A stretch of 64,000 nt of DNA from Branchiostoma floridae (lineage: Eukaryota > Chordata > Leptocardii > Amphioxiformes > Branchiostomatidae): the NCBI RefSeq assembly GCF_000003815.2, contig NC_049992.1, positions 6,748,760 through 6,812,759 of the forward strand, given 5' to 3'. Positions 49,015-60,599 of the stretch are shown here, piece by piece (the first letter of the stretch is position 1; each line of letters starts with the position of its first letter). A program made the translations under genes and the position numbers. The notes under the pieces were generated by a model. The model did not search any database, was not told where the DNA came from, and worked only from the letters and a program-made list of their open reading frames with translations.

Positions 49015-49226
49015 GCTATAAATACAGAAACTTTCGCGGTGGTTTAATGATCCCGGTTTTCGCGGTGGCCGCTTTACCGCGAAACTTAAAACCACCGCGG
49101 ACATTTTCCATGGCAGTAATAGACTAAAGTGCACGGTCCTACCGCGAACTTAAAGCCACCGCAAAAAGTCCCTTTTCCTGCTACCGCGAAATTAAATCCC
49201 CACGAACTTAAATGTATTTACAGTAT
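49015..49226. mobile_element. MITE, family H
   Basis: Blocks of CGCGGTGGTTTAA and its complement TTAAAACCACCGCGG alternate, ending GAACTTAAATGTATTTACAG. It lies in the Ig1-Ig2 intron. Confidence 0.75.
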
Positions 49227-50323
49227 TTCAATATACATAAATCGTGCAACGTACGTAGGACATTTGTCTCCAATGTTTTCAAACTTTATCTTGTTACTAA
49301 TAACGCTATAGAAAAGAGTTGTATTGTGGCTGAAACACCTCACGAAATCTGCGCCTTGAGATGTACCAATTCAGATACACATGTGCATAAAACAGATTTA
49401 GCAGGAGACAGTCACAACACCTGATGACCCAAAATGTTGCGATAGGCTATATGTAATCCACACGCTTCACTCCGCATTGGAAGACAGACATTAACCAAGA
49501 GCTCAAGTGATCGAAGCTCGACCTTGGTCCGTGTCCACCCTTTCAAATCGCCATTCAAGAGCTTCAAACAGCCTCACCGCCCCTAATCCTTTGAAACGTT
49601 TGCCTGCCCTCCCGCAAATCCGGTCGCTTTATCATCTGCCATGGCGGCGCCATTCGAAACCAACGCAGCCAAACGCTAAACTCTTTAAGAGCACTCCGGG
49701 CTAGTAGCGGTTACGGATTAGCATATATTTCCAGAGAGGGTATAATTTTTCATCACTGTACGGCACACACTCACAGTTGGTGTTGATACCATTTCTCATT
49801 TTCATACTCTAATTACTCGTTGTTTGTAAGAGTTTGATTTAAAAATTCATATCATGATGCCTGTAAAGAGTTCGTTAGAGAAGCTGTTATCACAGTGTTG
49901 TCAAACTATAATTCGATCGTTACCGCTACTTATCTCGTGTGTAACGTAATAAGGATGGGTAACGAAGACGAAAATTATATTGGCAAACATCGTTGTTAGA
50001 CAATGTGTCATCACTCACAGTGAAGGGAAATCAAGTCCTTCAATCTTTGGGATCGACAGCACTCCACACCCGTTATAACATCCATGAAAAACTGTGGTAT
50101 GGTTTTTTTTACTAGTACTAGGTGTCAAGATCGATTATGGGCCACCTGGCGACTGACATTGGTACTGCCACAAAACCTTTGTATGTTTTTGTACATGTTA
50201 TGATTGTACATGTTCAACATGCTATGTTGTTTTGGTTTGACTTGTGGAAAGAAGTAGTCAGATTGTCTTAATACGGTTGCAAAAATAAAGATTCACACTA
50301 TTGAATATCTACAGAAGTTTTAC
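49227..50323. other. Intron 1-2 remainder, GC-balanced patch at 49530-49710
   Basis: Mostly AT-rich intron. The patch at 49530-49710 contains GCCATGGCGGCGCCATT and could be a conserved non-coding element. Nothing else is seen. Confidence 0.25.
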
Positions 50324-50671
50324 CCATGACGTTGAGTCGCACAAATCCCTCCTCACGTCCAACCTCATCAAACGTGATCTCCAGAACGTACTCCCCCTCG
50401 TCTTCACTAGTGGTACGGTCCAGCTTGAGTGACGCCTTCCCCACTAGTTCTGCCCTCCCCTCGTATTCACCATAAGCCCGTCCTCCGCCCACCCCGGGGT
50501 AGTAAGAGAAGATCATTGTCCGTTTCTGTGAGTTGTCGGAGATCTTACTCCAGACGAGGGACAGCAGGTTGTGCTTGGAGCTGTAAGTGGCTGGGAGGGT
50601 GACCGGGTCGTTCAGGACAGTGTTCATGGACTCGGGAAGGTCCAATCGGATGGCGTCTTGACACAGCACGC
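50324..50671 (-). CDS. Exon: V-like Ig domain 1 lacking the disulphide cysteines
   Basis: The acceptor is a T-rich tract plus TTACAG; the donor is ATGG|GTAAAA. The exon is phase 1 at both ends, 348 nt. It begins G-VLC-Q, the layout of classical Ig leaders, where a split glycine is followed by the last residues of the signal peptide and then a mature N-terminal glutamine. The V-type hallmarks are W41 in strand C and the tyrosine corner D91-x-G93-x-Y95. The strand B and F cysteines are replaced by A28 and L97, giving VTLPATY and DEGEYVLEI. This is the pattern of CEACAM and hepaCAM N-terminal domains, which fold without that disulphide and mediate homophilic contacts. There is no N-glycosylation sequon. 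The fold call is firm; the CEACAM/hepaCAM affinity is inferred from these features only. Confidence 0.88.
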
Positions 50672-51124
50672 CTGTAAGACAAAAAAACTTACTTTGATTT
50701 GATTTGATTTTTTTAGATTGTAACAATATGAAACACGTGGGTCACTGTTCTTGTCGTGACCCAAACGTCACATACATATAACACGTTACATATACACTAT
50801 ATAATTCTAGGCAGCTGAAACAAACAATGTGTATGTGCGTATACTAAACCTTACCTTACCTTAGTTACACGTTTATTAACAAATGCCTAAAGCATTAAGA
50901 AGATAAGTTAACATCCTTCCCGAATCAAATTGTGTATAGGGCGTTGCCCATCTCCGTTTCTGTAGCCCTGGCCCACACACTTATTATCAACTGTTACTGA
51001 CCTGTGTGTCCAACTACAATATAAACTCCTTCCCAAGTGCTGAGTGCTAACTAGAGAAAGCAGCATGTACCAGTTGTAAATTCTTTGGTGTAACCAATAT
51101 TGACCGAAGGAGGCCAAATATATA

Positions 51125-51205
51125 TATATATGGTATGGCTCGGCCGGAATCGAGCTCACGACCTACCGAATAGAAGAAGAACACTCTTCCCTCGAGGCTA
51201 TTGCA
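51125..51205 (-). mobile_element. tRNA-derived SINE head
   Basis: On the minus strand, AATAGCCTCGAGGGAAGAGT and then GAGCTCGATTCCGGCCGAGC, with box B TCGATTCC, resemble a tRNA-derived SINE head. Confidence 0.5.
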
Positions 51206-51700
51206 TCGGTACTATATTGATCTGAGCTTAATTACTAACCTTAAGATAATTGTTGAGATTGATTTTTTTTCCAGATTAAGTTTACCAGACTGTCTAACCT
51301 TCATAAACGTATTACCAAGATACTTTATTAGCGCAATAAACGTAGAAATATCCTACCTACTTTATCATGATTAGCCGCTAATATTACATGCACGACATTA
51401 CGTTGAGTTGTTTATGGATCCATTTAAAACGCTTCGTGTTTGTCGGTGTTTCATTATCTATCGCCAATATTAGCTTGATGAATAGCAGAGTTGTGTTCTA
51501 GAGGCAAACTACCCGAAGACTGGGAATAAGTGGTTCCAGGACAAATCACAAAACCAATACATTGCACAAAGTTTCAATACATAGTTCACCCCCTGGTCAT
51601 GCAAACACCACAGCATAACTGTCCAAATCAAACGTCGTCTTTCAAATAACATACAAAATACACATGATATACTTCGTTGAAGAGGTCCATCAGTCACGTA

Positions 51701-51955
51701 TGTTTCAAGTTACTATCAATTTTCTTCCAACAGTGACTGTTTTAAAGGTAGAGTACGCACTTCAAATTCTTTTTATGTCTGACAGCACATTTTGGTCACA
51801 GAGAATCCGCAAGCCTGGTCTAGTCTCGTGGTCTCTCGCGAGATCGAGACTAGACCTTTCTCCGTGACCAAGATGTGCTGTCAGACATCGAAAATTAGAT
51901 GTATGTATTCTACCTTTAAAACAGTCAGTGTAAAAAGAAACTTGATAGTAATCAT
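51701..51955. mobile_element. Palindromic MITE, family F
   Basis: Arms run from GTTTCAAGTTACTATCAA to TTGATAGTAATC through CAGTGACTG, TTTTAAAGGTAGA and TGTCTGACAGCAC. The centre is GGTCTAGTCTCG...CGAGACTAGACC. Confidence 0.9.
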
Positions 51956-51981
51956 ATATTTCACTCTGTATAGCTTTATTG

Positions 51982-52045
51982 GAAAAACTACTGTAAATGC
52001 ATAATTTTTACGATCGTTTTCGCGGTGACTTAAAGCTATTTGAAC
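51982..52045. mobile_element. MITE fragment, family H
   Basis: ACTACTGTAAATGCATAATT and TTTTCGCGGTGACTTAAAG match the family ends. Confidence 0.55.
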
Positions 52046-52123
52046 TGATTTGTTTGCTCAGTCTTCTGCCCGCCCACCCCGTTGTCTAAGACTACGTACA
52101 TTAGACAATATTAGTACAGTGGA

Positions 52124-52210
52124 AGCCGCTTAATTGCACGGCCTATTTGCCAGTGGATTTCGTGCAATTATCTGGATGGTGCAATAATGCGAAGTAGTAT
52201 AAGTGACAGC
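52124..52210. mobile_element. pogo/Tigger-like fragment
   Basis: CAGTGGAAGCCGCTTAATTG and TGGTGCAATAATGCG match the element at 43984. Confidence 0.7.
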
Positions 52211-52335
52211 TGATTACGCCAGCACTACTGAAAGTGAATTCGAATAGCACCTTTGCCGAGTCGCTCGTAAGTGTGAGGTAATGCTGTTTAGCTGAGTTTC
52301 CAAATGGCTATTCGTAAAGGCACCGGTTTTTCAAT

Positions 52336-52808
52336 TACAGTCAAATCTGTCCAAGACGACCACCCGGGGAACCGGGCAAAAGTGTGGTCGATTTGGTCAG
52401 GTGGTCGGTTAGAAGAGTATCGACTCACAACATGCCCTGTGCATAGTTTAAATGCTTTCCGTTGTGTTTAATGGCAAATAGCAAGAACACGTATGTGCAT
52501 CCGTCGCCGTCTTTATTTTGAACATAACATCGTAATGGTAGCCAAAATGCGACGAAAACTGGCCGAATTCGGCACAAAATCGCGCTAGTTATCATTGAAA
52601 ATCGATGACACCTCAAGATTTGAAAATGACGCGAACGTTATGGACAGGGATTTGGTCCAAATTTTTGGCGGTCGTAGTTGCCTTGGCCAGGTGGTAGTTG
52701 TGAAGAGGTCACTTAATGCTTACATCAATGGGGAAAATTTTCGGGACCGAGCGGTCGTAATGGCCAGGTGGTCGCTGAGAAGAGGTGGTCGCTTGGACAG
52801 GCTTGTGT
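52336..52808. mobile_element. Tc1/mariner-type inverted-repeat element
   Basis: The ends CAAATCTGTCCAAGACGACC and GGTGGTCGCTTGGACAGGCT are inverted. Inside, GGCCAGGTGG and GGTCG motifs recur. About 470 bp, no transposase frame. Confidence 0.75.
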
Positions 52809-52842
52809 ATGTGCTTTCAGCTCTACTGTTGTTCAACCACAA

Positions 52843-52927
52843 TCTTAAAACCACCGCGAAATCTCGATTTTCTCTCTGCCGCGAAACTAAATCCTCGGCC
52901 TCGCGAAGTTAAATGCATTTACAGTAT
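52843..52927. mobile_element. MITE fragment, family H
   Basis: AATCTTAAAACCACCGCGAA to GTTAAATGCATTTACAGTA. Confidence 0.6.
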
Positions 52928-53479
52928 TCATGTCTGTTGCTGTCGGTTTCCTTACGTTAAGGCCTACGCAACATGACCGTGACTTGGCTGCCTTTCTCAG
53001 GCTTATCATGACGGTCTATATTGGCTCCAGGCTGCCTCGTGAGTACGACGAGATCTATCCGAACTGACATTTACGACTAGACGGGGTTCATTACTACGGA
53101 AAGACGTCTTCCGTACGTCAAGACGACGCGAGCTTGCCGTCATTCGTCTTAATCCCGCCTGTAATCTTAATTCTCGGCGGAGGCTACTTGAGAGTGTTAA
53201 TAAGGTTACGATGTTATTAAGACTGGAAGTAATGAAAAGAAATTAAGACTGAGTTTATCATTCCTCGAGTAGGCGTCAGTAGGGTTTTCAGTATCAGCTT
53301 ATTAGCTGCGTCGGCATTCTGACAATAGATAGAGAAATGCCGACAACTACCCTCCTACTGCAAGTCACGAGTTATGATAAATCGCACGTATTGTTTTCAC
53401 TGACTGCTTGCAATATTGGAATAAATACGTTGAACATTGAAAGAAGAGCCGTCTGTACATATGTAAATACTTTTCGTTT

Positions 53480-53610
53480 TGTGATCGCATCTGAACTGTG
53501 AGCAGCGACACCTGTCTTGTAGTGCAGAATTGCCCTGAAGACGGTCACCGAAACGTTGTTAAGAATAAAGCAATGTTTGTGTAAAAAGAGCCTCTTTATT
53601 CACTGCAAGA
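53480..53610 (-). repeat. Dispersed repeat, family C, inverted copy
   Basis: CAGAATTGCCCTGAAGACGG, GTCACCGAAACGTTG and AAGAGCCTCTTTATTC are the reverse complements of the family consensus. Confidence 0.75.
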
Positions 53611-54029
53611 GGAGATTAGAGGAGTCCACAGCCGCACACAAGACACATGTTCCATTCTTCCCTTAATAATCAGTCCCAGCTGTTCATGGAATACACCACA
53701 CTACTTGTGGAATGTCGGACTGCGACGCTGCAGTACCTAAAACAAACTGCTAGGGGGTCCAAATCGCTTGAATTCTTTGGTACCACAATGACGACCAACT
53801 TAAGATTTTATACAAATACATCAAAAGAAGTTTTTATTTAACTCATAGGTGCGGAAAAAATGACGACGCCGACTTCTTAATATTTAAGTTTGACGTGAAC
53901 AACAGACGTTAGAAGATGGATAAAGTATTGTATTGTTGCGTAGTTCATCCAGTTGGAGCTTCAATGCACATTTTTAATAAACTCGTCGAGAAAAACAAGA
54001 TATTAAACCAAAACAGAAGTGTTCCTTCC

Positions 54030-54215
54030 GTGAATAGTTTCATCAGGTTGGTACGTCACCGAATAAAGAGACTCTTTTTACACAACCATTGCTTTTTTCT
54101 CACCAACGTTTCGGTGACCGTCTGTCACCTTCTTCAGGGCAATTCTGACTGGTTCACATTGTACTGCAGGACAGGTGTCGCTGCTCACAGAGTCTAAAAG
54201 AGTCTCTTTATTCAG
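54030..54215. repeat. Dispersed repeat, family C, longest copy
   Basis: It runs from GAATAGTTTCATCAGGTTGG through AACGTTTCGGTGACCGTCTG to an inverted AAGAGTCTCTTTATTC, so its ends can pair. Confidence 0.8.
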
Positions 54216-54527
54216 AAGTGTTCCTCTCCTGCAGACATAACTCTTGACAAGGCCCATTAACGGAATGATGTAACTCAGTCAATTTTTATTACCTGTTATG
54301 GCAATGTTATTACACAGTTCTACGAGGCAAATAACACGGGCGCCGATGCAAGAAACCCCCATCTTTCATATTTTCTGTATCCAATATCCTGCGGAGGGTC
54401 GGGGGAACTAATGCGTGAGGACATCGCACTTTATAAAGGACAAATTTCATGGCTCGTGTCTGATATATACTGCTGGCAGGAATTTAGTGCAGGAAGTGGA
54501 AACATTCCAGCATTCATTGTATGAAAT

Positions 54528-54973
54528 GTACATTGCCAAAAAAGTTTTTTCTTGTTTATCTTATTGTGCTTCCTCACAGAAAATTTCAAGAAGAAAATTA
54601 TTCTGTCCCCAAGAAATCTTAGAGAAATGTGCTTGTCCATGGGGAAAGCAACTTTTTGCTTCTTAGGTTTTTGAGACAATTTGAGATTTTGTTTGTATTT
54701 CCAAAAATGCTTTTTATTGTTTATCTTGTTTTGCTTCCTCACGGAAAAATTGTCTTCCAGGAAGAAAAAAATTCTTGTATTTCTTAAAAGTTGAATCTGG
54801 TTATAAAAAAGCAAGAATTTCTACAACTTTTTTCTTACATTATAAGAACTTTTTTGTAGCTATAGCTTCTCGTTTTGCTTTGATTTTTTTCTACATTTTC
54901 TTCCTGCAAGAATATGTTTCTTCATATAAGAATTGTCCATGGGGTAAGAAAAAATCATTTTTGGCAGTGTAAT
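54528..54973 (+). mobile_element. Inverted-repeat element, family I
   Basis: The ends TACATTGCCAAAAAAG and TTTTTGGCAGTGTA are inverted. It contains two internal copies of TTATCTTRTTKTGCTTCCTC and two of a GTCCATGGGG block. About 445 bp. Confidence 0.75.
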
Positions 54974-55276
54974 TGGCAGCTCAATATCGATCACTGATAA
55001 CTATTAACCCCGGAAAGGAGGTTAACTTTCGACAGGGGTACTGTTTGTGGTTGAATTCACTGTCTCGCACCCGTAACTTAAAATCTTTTGATGAATTTGT
55101 ATAAAATTCTGATATGTGGGTCATTGATAAACATAGCCACATGGCAGTTTTTCAGGTACGTCTGCAATACAGGCAGATATCCCCCTCCCTGCATGTATGG
55201 TATAGTCCATGGAGCTCGCTAGAATTGAAGAAAAGGCGAGGATGGTCACCTATACCCGGCATGGTTGGGGCTATAA

Positions 55277-55292
55277 GGGGGGGGGGGGGGGG
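55277..55292. repeat. Poly(G) run
   Basis: Sixteen consecutive G. Confidence 0.95.
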
Positions 55293-55304
55293 CGGCTATG
55301 TGGT

Positions 55305-55485
55305 GTTGGGTCTTATACGAGGTGTGACACGGGACATCCATTTTACGTCCTACTCGAGGGACGGCCTTAGCCAAAACTGAGCACTTATTTCCACCCTAGT
55401 AGGTGAAGTGAGGAAAGTGCGTTTCCCAAGGGCACAATATGTTGGCAAATCAACATATTTGAACCCAGGACCTCCTATCAACCAA
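55305..55485 (-). mobile_element. tRNA-derived SINE body
   Basis: It shares ACTCGAGGGACGGCCTTAGC-type sequence and the GGGACATCCATTTTACGT block with the SINE at 5870. Confidence 0.65.
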
Positions 55486-56139
55486 GTCTATACCTGCTTG
55501 ATGGCCATCTGCGTATTGTGGGTCATGTGTTGCGATGTAATGCTGGGATGCTTTCATTTCCACCTCTAAATGGACTCCTATAGCTAGATGGGCTATGAAA
55601 ATACTTCTCCAACACGTACGAATGCATCTTCAACATATTGTTGCACTTATTCAACTGCAGGAACGGCGTTTTACCTTCCATAAAATCTAACCCACTTTTG
55701 TATTTCTGTAACGAATCTGTGACACCTGCAAGTTGCAACGATGCCCTTTACGTACGCCAACAAGGTCACGTATTGTAAAATGCAGATATAGAATAAGGCC
55801 AAAATGAATCACTTTACTTCTAGATGTCCGAAGTCCGAACAGTAACTAAAATCTGTCGTTGGAGACAGAACGAATGCCAAATCAATGCCAGTGGAAGTAC
55901 CTACCATATCACCGCGTTGATTTACAGCAGGGAAACTATCACAGAAGTACATTTTGATTTTGTATGATTGTCTTATAAAGCAGCCTGCCTCATTAGTGTA
56001 CGCAGAGGCAGACAGATGGCACATATGTCAGCGGGGATTTCCCCCTAACACGCGGGAACTTATTACCACATCCATCAATTAGTGCTCTAATTATCTACCC
56101 GATTGTCAAGCTATTTAAGACTCCTCGTGTGGTAGTGCT

Positions 56140-56319
56140 AAGGTGCACTCTCACCGGACGTGGGGCACGCTTGCGTCACTGCAGGGTTCGTTCACTGCGT
56201 CACTGCTATTCTCTCCAATATTTCATGATTCAGATATTGCGTAAGACGTAAAAGTATGACATGTCTTTCGAACCCCGCAATGCCGCAAGCGTGCCCCACG
56301 TCCAGTGATAGGCACCTTT
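56140..56319. mobile_element. MITE, family D, second copy
   Basis: AAGGTGCACTCTCACCGGAC and its inverted partner, with CCCCGCAATGCCGCAAGC inside, as in the copy at 46292. Confidence 0.88.
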
Positions 56320-56339
56320 AGGTAGAGTTTAATAATGTT

Positions 56340-56671
56340 TATTTGTAAAATCATGCCCGAAGGCTAATTGCGCAAGGACTAAGAGAAGTAATCAGTGTGG
56401 TGCATAAAACTAGTGTCTAATCAACTATCTGATGCTATGAATACTATTGTCGGGTTTGACTTCTTCTTTGAAGGCAGTGGTTAATGAACTATCCCACGTT
56501 CTGTATGATAGTGGGATTTTGTGCTTTTAGTAGAAATATAGTCTTTTGGTGATCTCTTAGGTGGCAAAAGCTTGGTGAAATTGTGGCAACTGTTTGAAAT
56601 AATGTGTTTCTTTCGGTTTCATAGTGGGTACACTGACTGATAAAATGTGTTTCATTTTCCACTGCATCCAC
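56340..56671 (-). mobile_element. LINE 3' fragment with C-terminal protein end
   Basis: A minus-strand frame begins VENETHFISQCTHYETERNT, the H/C segment typical of the end of CR1/L2-group proteins, then runs into a 3' region shared with 38285-38490. Confidence 0.78.
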
Positions 56672-57359
56672 TGTATGTACACAATCTCTCGTGGACAGGG
56701 AGCTGTTAATAGCGGCATAGTTGCTTTGAATAAATCTCGCACCTTCCTTGGCTAACCACGTAGTACCTATTAACGTTAGGATGGATGATTCCTCAACAGA
56801 CGCTGATGATGTTGGATATTGATGTTGTTATTTCATTAATAGGACGTTGTCATATATCTTCACATAAAGCAGGTAGGAGTACGCCAAGCCTTAGATCACA
56901 CCTCTCAGCGAAAGAGTGCAAATTGGTACCGTAGGGAGTTAGTTTTTGAATCTAGATGGCTTGATGGCTAAGTCAAATGGATCTGACAACTGTATACGCA
57001 ATTATGAAATTCAAACACAACATATGCGTATTTTTCTTTTTTTGTTGTTGGTGGGTTCTTCTTCGTCTTTCTGATTATTGTTATTTTGTCATGAACTAAT
57101 AAGAGTTTAGAACTACCGATGCCATTAGCATATAGGCTATTACAACAAATTTGAGCAAAATATTAGCTGTTTGAGAAAATATTAGAAGCTACACGTTTGT
57201 CATTGCGATTGCAAATTTTGTATTGGTAATTAAAGGTTTTAAAATTTACTGAGAGGGAGAATATCGTGTATATATCTATATACAAATTTTCCTGCGTAGT
57301 GTTATCATGACATTACTTGAATATTTCTAAATGGAGTCACCTAGTTTACATACGTTGAA

Positions 57360-57905
57360 ACATATATGTGTGGCGTAAATGATATAGGCGTGTAAAATGC
57401 AGATTACAATTTAGAATGCCTATGTGTAGATATCAAAGAAGTGACATAGATAGCACAAGTGTGGCGTAGATGATATGTGGCGTAGATAAGATAGCTGCGT
57501 AGCGAGGTTGATGTGTGTCATAGATAACAGATGTGTAGCGTAGATTATGTGTGGCGTAGATAAGATAGCTGCGTGGCGAGGTTGATGTGTGTCGTAGATA
57601 ACAGATGTGTAGCGTAGATTATGTGCGGCGTAGATAAGATAGCTGCGTGGCGAGGTTGATGTGCGTCATAGATAACAGATGTGTAGCGAACGTAGATGAT
57701 GTGTGGCGTAGATAACATACATGTAGATGCGTGTTTTAGATGATGTGTGCCATAGATAACACATGTGTCGTAGATAATGTGTGACGAAGATAACAGATGT
57801 CTTCTGTAGATGATGTGTGGCATAGATAACGTGTGTTGTAGATGACGCGTGGCGTAGACAGCACATATGTAGCGTTGATAATGTATGGCGTAGATAACAT
57901 TGAAT
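57360..57905. repeat. Degenerate minisatellite with higher-order units
   Basis: Short units such as GTGTGGCGTAGATAACA and GATGTGTAGCGTAGATTATG alternate. A block of about 76 bp, including AAGATAGCTGCGTGGCGAGG, is repeated three times at 57470-57680. Confidence 0.9.
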
Positions 57906-58156
57906 GATATCTACACAGTCAGCAATCCTGTTACATGCCTACTTTTGATGCAATATCTGCAAATCCTCAATTCCCTGGATAGTCTGAATAACAAGCCGGT
58001 AAATCCCTTTCCAAACCACAAAGGATATCCCTGCCGTATCGTAACCAGGATCTCGGCATGCTCCAGCCTTCTGATTGCCCGTATATCTGCACTAGGCGTC
58101 TGTGAGTCGACATATGTGGCGTTATTTAAACCCCATTTACGACAGTAAAGCCCAAT

Positions 58157-59600
58157 TTGCGGCTGCATCAGCCTTTGCCAATGTTACACGTGATATATTG
58201 TCTAGTGTGTTTATATAGGTCTAATAACACTTGTTCTCATATTGAAATGTTGAATTTTTTTTTTAACAGTGACAGGAGCGATCGACGTCATCGGGCAGAG
58301 GGCCTGGGTAGCTGGTTTCACCTGCCAAACAATCATTCTGGGAACTGAATTGTTACATTTTTGGCTACTATTTGAATTTTTCGTTCCTTCTCAGGCAACA
58401 GCCATTTTTTTAGGGTGTGAAATCCCAGCCGTGGCTATAATAATCTTCTAATCCATCAACCAATACGAATGCTGTGGTGCATCTTTTGTAAAACATTATA
58501 GGGGTTGCGGAAAAAAAATTAAGGAACCAGTGATGTTTTCTATAATTTGCTCCATATCAAGGCGTAAAGTCAGGCTACAGCATTTTTGACATTTAAATGA
58601 GAACGAGCCATAAGAGCAACTTTGGCTTTTTTTTCCTGCTGGCATGTTTCGAATACGTTTTCTCGTGAGCAGCTACTACCACACACGTTGTTGGCCTATG
58701 TATTATTCCTTCTACACAAAGTGACGGTGCACCAAATACATGTCTTATTCGACCCAATTCTTTTTAAGCGAAACTGGTGATCGACTGCCGGGTGGTTTCA
58801 GCTCTTTGGGGGTAATTTTGATCGATGCTAATAGCTCTTGGGGTAACGACAGCATAATTGTGCTCGGTACAGTTTAGCACTTCCCTCATATTACCTCTAT
58901 TACAGCCGCCAGTGTGTGGGACGGGCTGAACAATCTTAATCTTATGGATTGCGTCATTCCTAACTCCTAAATCTTATGTGACGGAAATGTATAAAATCGG
59001 TCAAAAATACAAAGATATGAGATCGTTAAAGGCAAGATGCCTACATTCCATAGGAAATTATGCAAAACAATTTGGTTAGAGAACACATTGTACCTACCGC
59101 AAATGAAGAGCATAAGAAATTAATAAAGTTTCTGATATATGGGGTTTTACCATAAATAGAAATGCAGTTTTGATATATACGGTTTTGCCTTAAATGAAAA
59201 TGAAAACTGGTATTTATATTTTCCATAATATAAGACCGTACATGTGGGTCAGTCGGGCAGTCGAGGTTTGTTCAATCTGCCAAAAGAGAAACACAAAACA
59301 GTGCAAACTTAGAAAACCAGCATAAATTATGTATTCGAAGGTACCATCAACCAAATTCCTTGCATTATGTACTATGTATATTTTGAGATTCGTATTGAAC
59401 GATCGAAATGGAAAGGGTACTGTGAGTGATTTGTTAGGAATCATATGAGGTTTTTGATGAACAGAATCCGCCATGACTGGCAATCAATGCTGTGTTATCC
59501 ATAAAATCCGGTTTGCTTTGCCTAATGCGTCCCTTGTACAGGGTAATATGCGACACGGTCGGACGGACCTGATAGAATGGAAACATGTCGCTTTAGTTCA
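58157..59600. other. No recognised gene
   Basis: AT-rich. At 58269 a T-rich tract plus AACAG precedes a short hydrophobic plus-strand frame, but it ends in sequence without a donor. Otherwise nothing is seen. Confidence 0.35.
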
Positions 59601-59635
59601 TCATCAGGCAGGGGAGATCGATGCCACACGCAGTA

Positions 59636-60595
59636 CATCGTCATTCCTGTCCATTCCCGGAAAATAGCCGTCAGCGGAGCGGTAACGGGGTATTGTTCAA
59701 ACTCAGGGGCTCGTATTCTTGCATGTTTTGTGCTAGTTCCAACGGGGCAGACTAGTGCCCAACCAAGTCAGGAGGATTATTTATTGATGTATTCAGAAGA
59801 AAAGGGACGGCACTGTTGCACCGTATACTAGTATCGTCATTCTGTCCATTCCCGGAAAATAGCCGTCAGCGGAGCGGTAACGGGGTATTGTTCAAACTCA
59901 GGGGCTCGTATTCTTACATGTTTTGTGCTAGTTCCAACAGGGCAGACTAGTGCCCAACCAAGTCAGGAGGATTATTTATTAATGTATATTCAGAAGAAAA
60001 AGGACGGCACTGTTGCACCGCATACTAGTATCGTCGACGTCATTCCTGACGATGCCCGGAAAATAGCAGACAGCGAAGTGGTAACGGGGTATTGTTCAAA
60101 CTCAGGGGCTCGTATTCTTACATGTTTGTAGTAGACTGGTTTATTCGTTTCACAGAAATACAAATGACACGAAATAAAAGCAACCTTGCAGCCGCCAGAG
60201 GAGGCTGAATTGTGCAGCTTTTCAATCACAATAGTGGCTTAGATGCAAACACAATTTAAAATTTAAATTACGAGTGCGAATTTCGACAAGTACATGTACA
60301 CGATTTACTGCTAGATACATATTTATCATATAAATATGTTTTGTGCTAGTTCCAACGGGGCAGACTAGTGCCCAACCAAGTCAGGAGGATTATTGATTAA
60401 TGTATTCACAAGAAAAAGGACGGCGCTGTTGCACCGTATACTAGTATCGTCATTCTGTCCATTCCCGGAAAATAGCCGTCAGCGAAGAGGGAACGGGGTA
60501 TTGTTCAAACTCAGGGGCTCGTATTCTTACATGTTTTGTGCTAGTTCCAGTGGGAGAGACTAGTGTCCAACCTAGTCGGGAGGATTCTTGATTAA
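59636..60595. repeat. About 195-205 bp tandem repeat, 4-5 copies
   Basis: Landmark AAAATAGC at 59661, 59856, 60060 and 60469. Each unit carries GGGGTATTGTTCAAACTCAG and CTAGTTCCAACGGGGCAGAC. The third unit is broken by an insertion at about 60127-60337. Confidence 0.93.
60127..60337 (-). mobile_element. Retroelement 3' end inserted in the tandem repeat
   Basis: About 210 bp, flanked by ATGTTT on both sides. On the minus strand it ends GTGAAACGAATAAACCAGTC, a polyadenylation-like close, as for a short LINE or SINE tail. Confidence 0.65.
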
Positions 60596-60599
60596 GGCC

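Larger units (their letters stand above)
30829..50671 (-). other. IgSF receptor gene: Ig x3 - TM - YxNM - SH3 - tyrosine tail (leader exon missing)
   Basis: Seven minus-strand exons join in frame: Ig1 50324-50671, Ig2 48539-48832, Ig3 46546-46833, TM 44211-44402, SH3 42252-42437, tail 37069-37148 and terminal 30933-31019 with its stop. Junctions 1 to 5 are phase 1 and the last is phase 0. All acceptors are AG and all donors GT. The joined product is about 491 residues without its leader. Counting from the split glycine: Ig1 1-116, Ig2 117-214, Ig3 215-310, TM 321-344, YYNM 360-363, SH3 about 377-432, tail 437-491. By family knowledge this is a cell-surface adhesion or signalling receptor. The cysteine-less V-like first domain recalls CEACAM and hepaCAM. 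Neither is known to carry an SH3 domain. Ligand and cell type cannot be inferred. Small extra exons could hide in introns, and a 100-N gap sits 62 bases upstream of the tail exon. Confidence 0.8.

Noticed and set aside
57545-57866. Overlapping 66-92 codon frames with repeated histidine and tyrosine.
   Set aside because: Translation of the minisatellite at 57360-57905 in several frames.
58269-58451. Hydrophobic plus-strand frame after a T-rich tract and AACAG.
   Set aside because: No donor, no recognised domain, and AT-rich hydrophobic frames are common by chance.
59090-59115. ATG with five hydrophobic residues before GTAGGTAC on the minus strand.
   Set aside because: Too short for a leader and preceded by an in-frame stop.
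59577-60131. Two frames sharing LVPTGQTSAQPSQEDYLLMY.
   Set aside because: The repetition comes from the tandem DNA unit, and indels between units break the frame.
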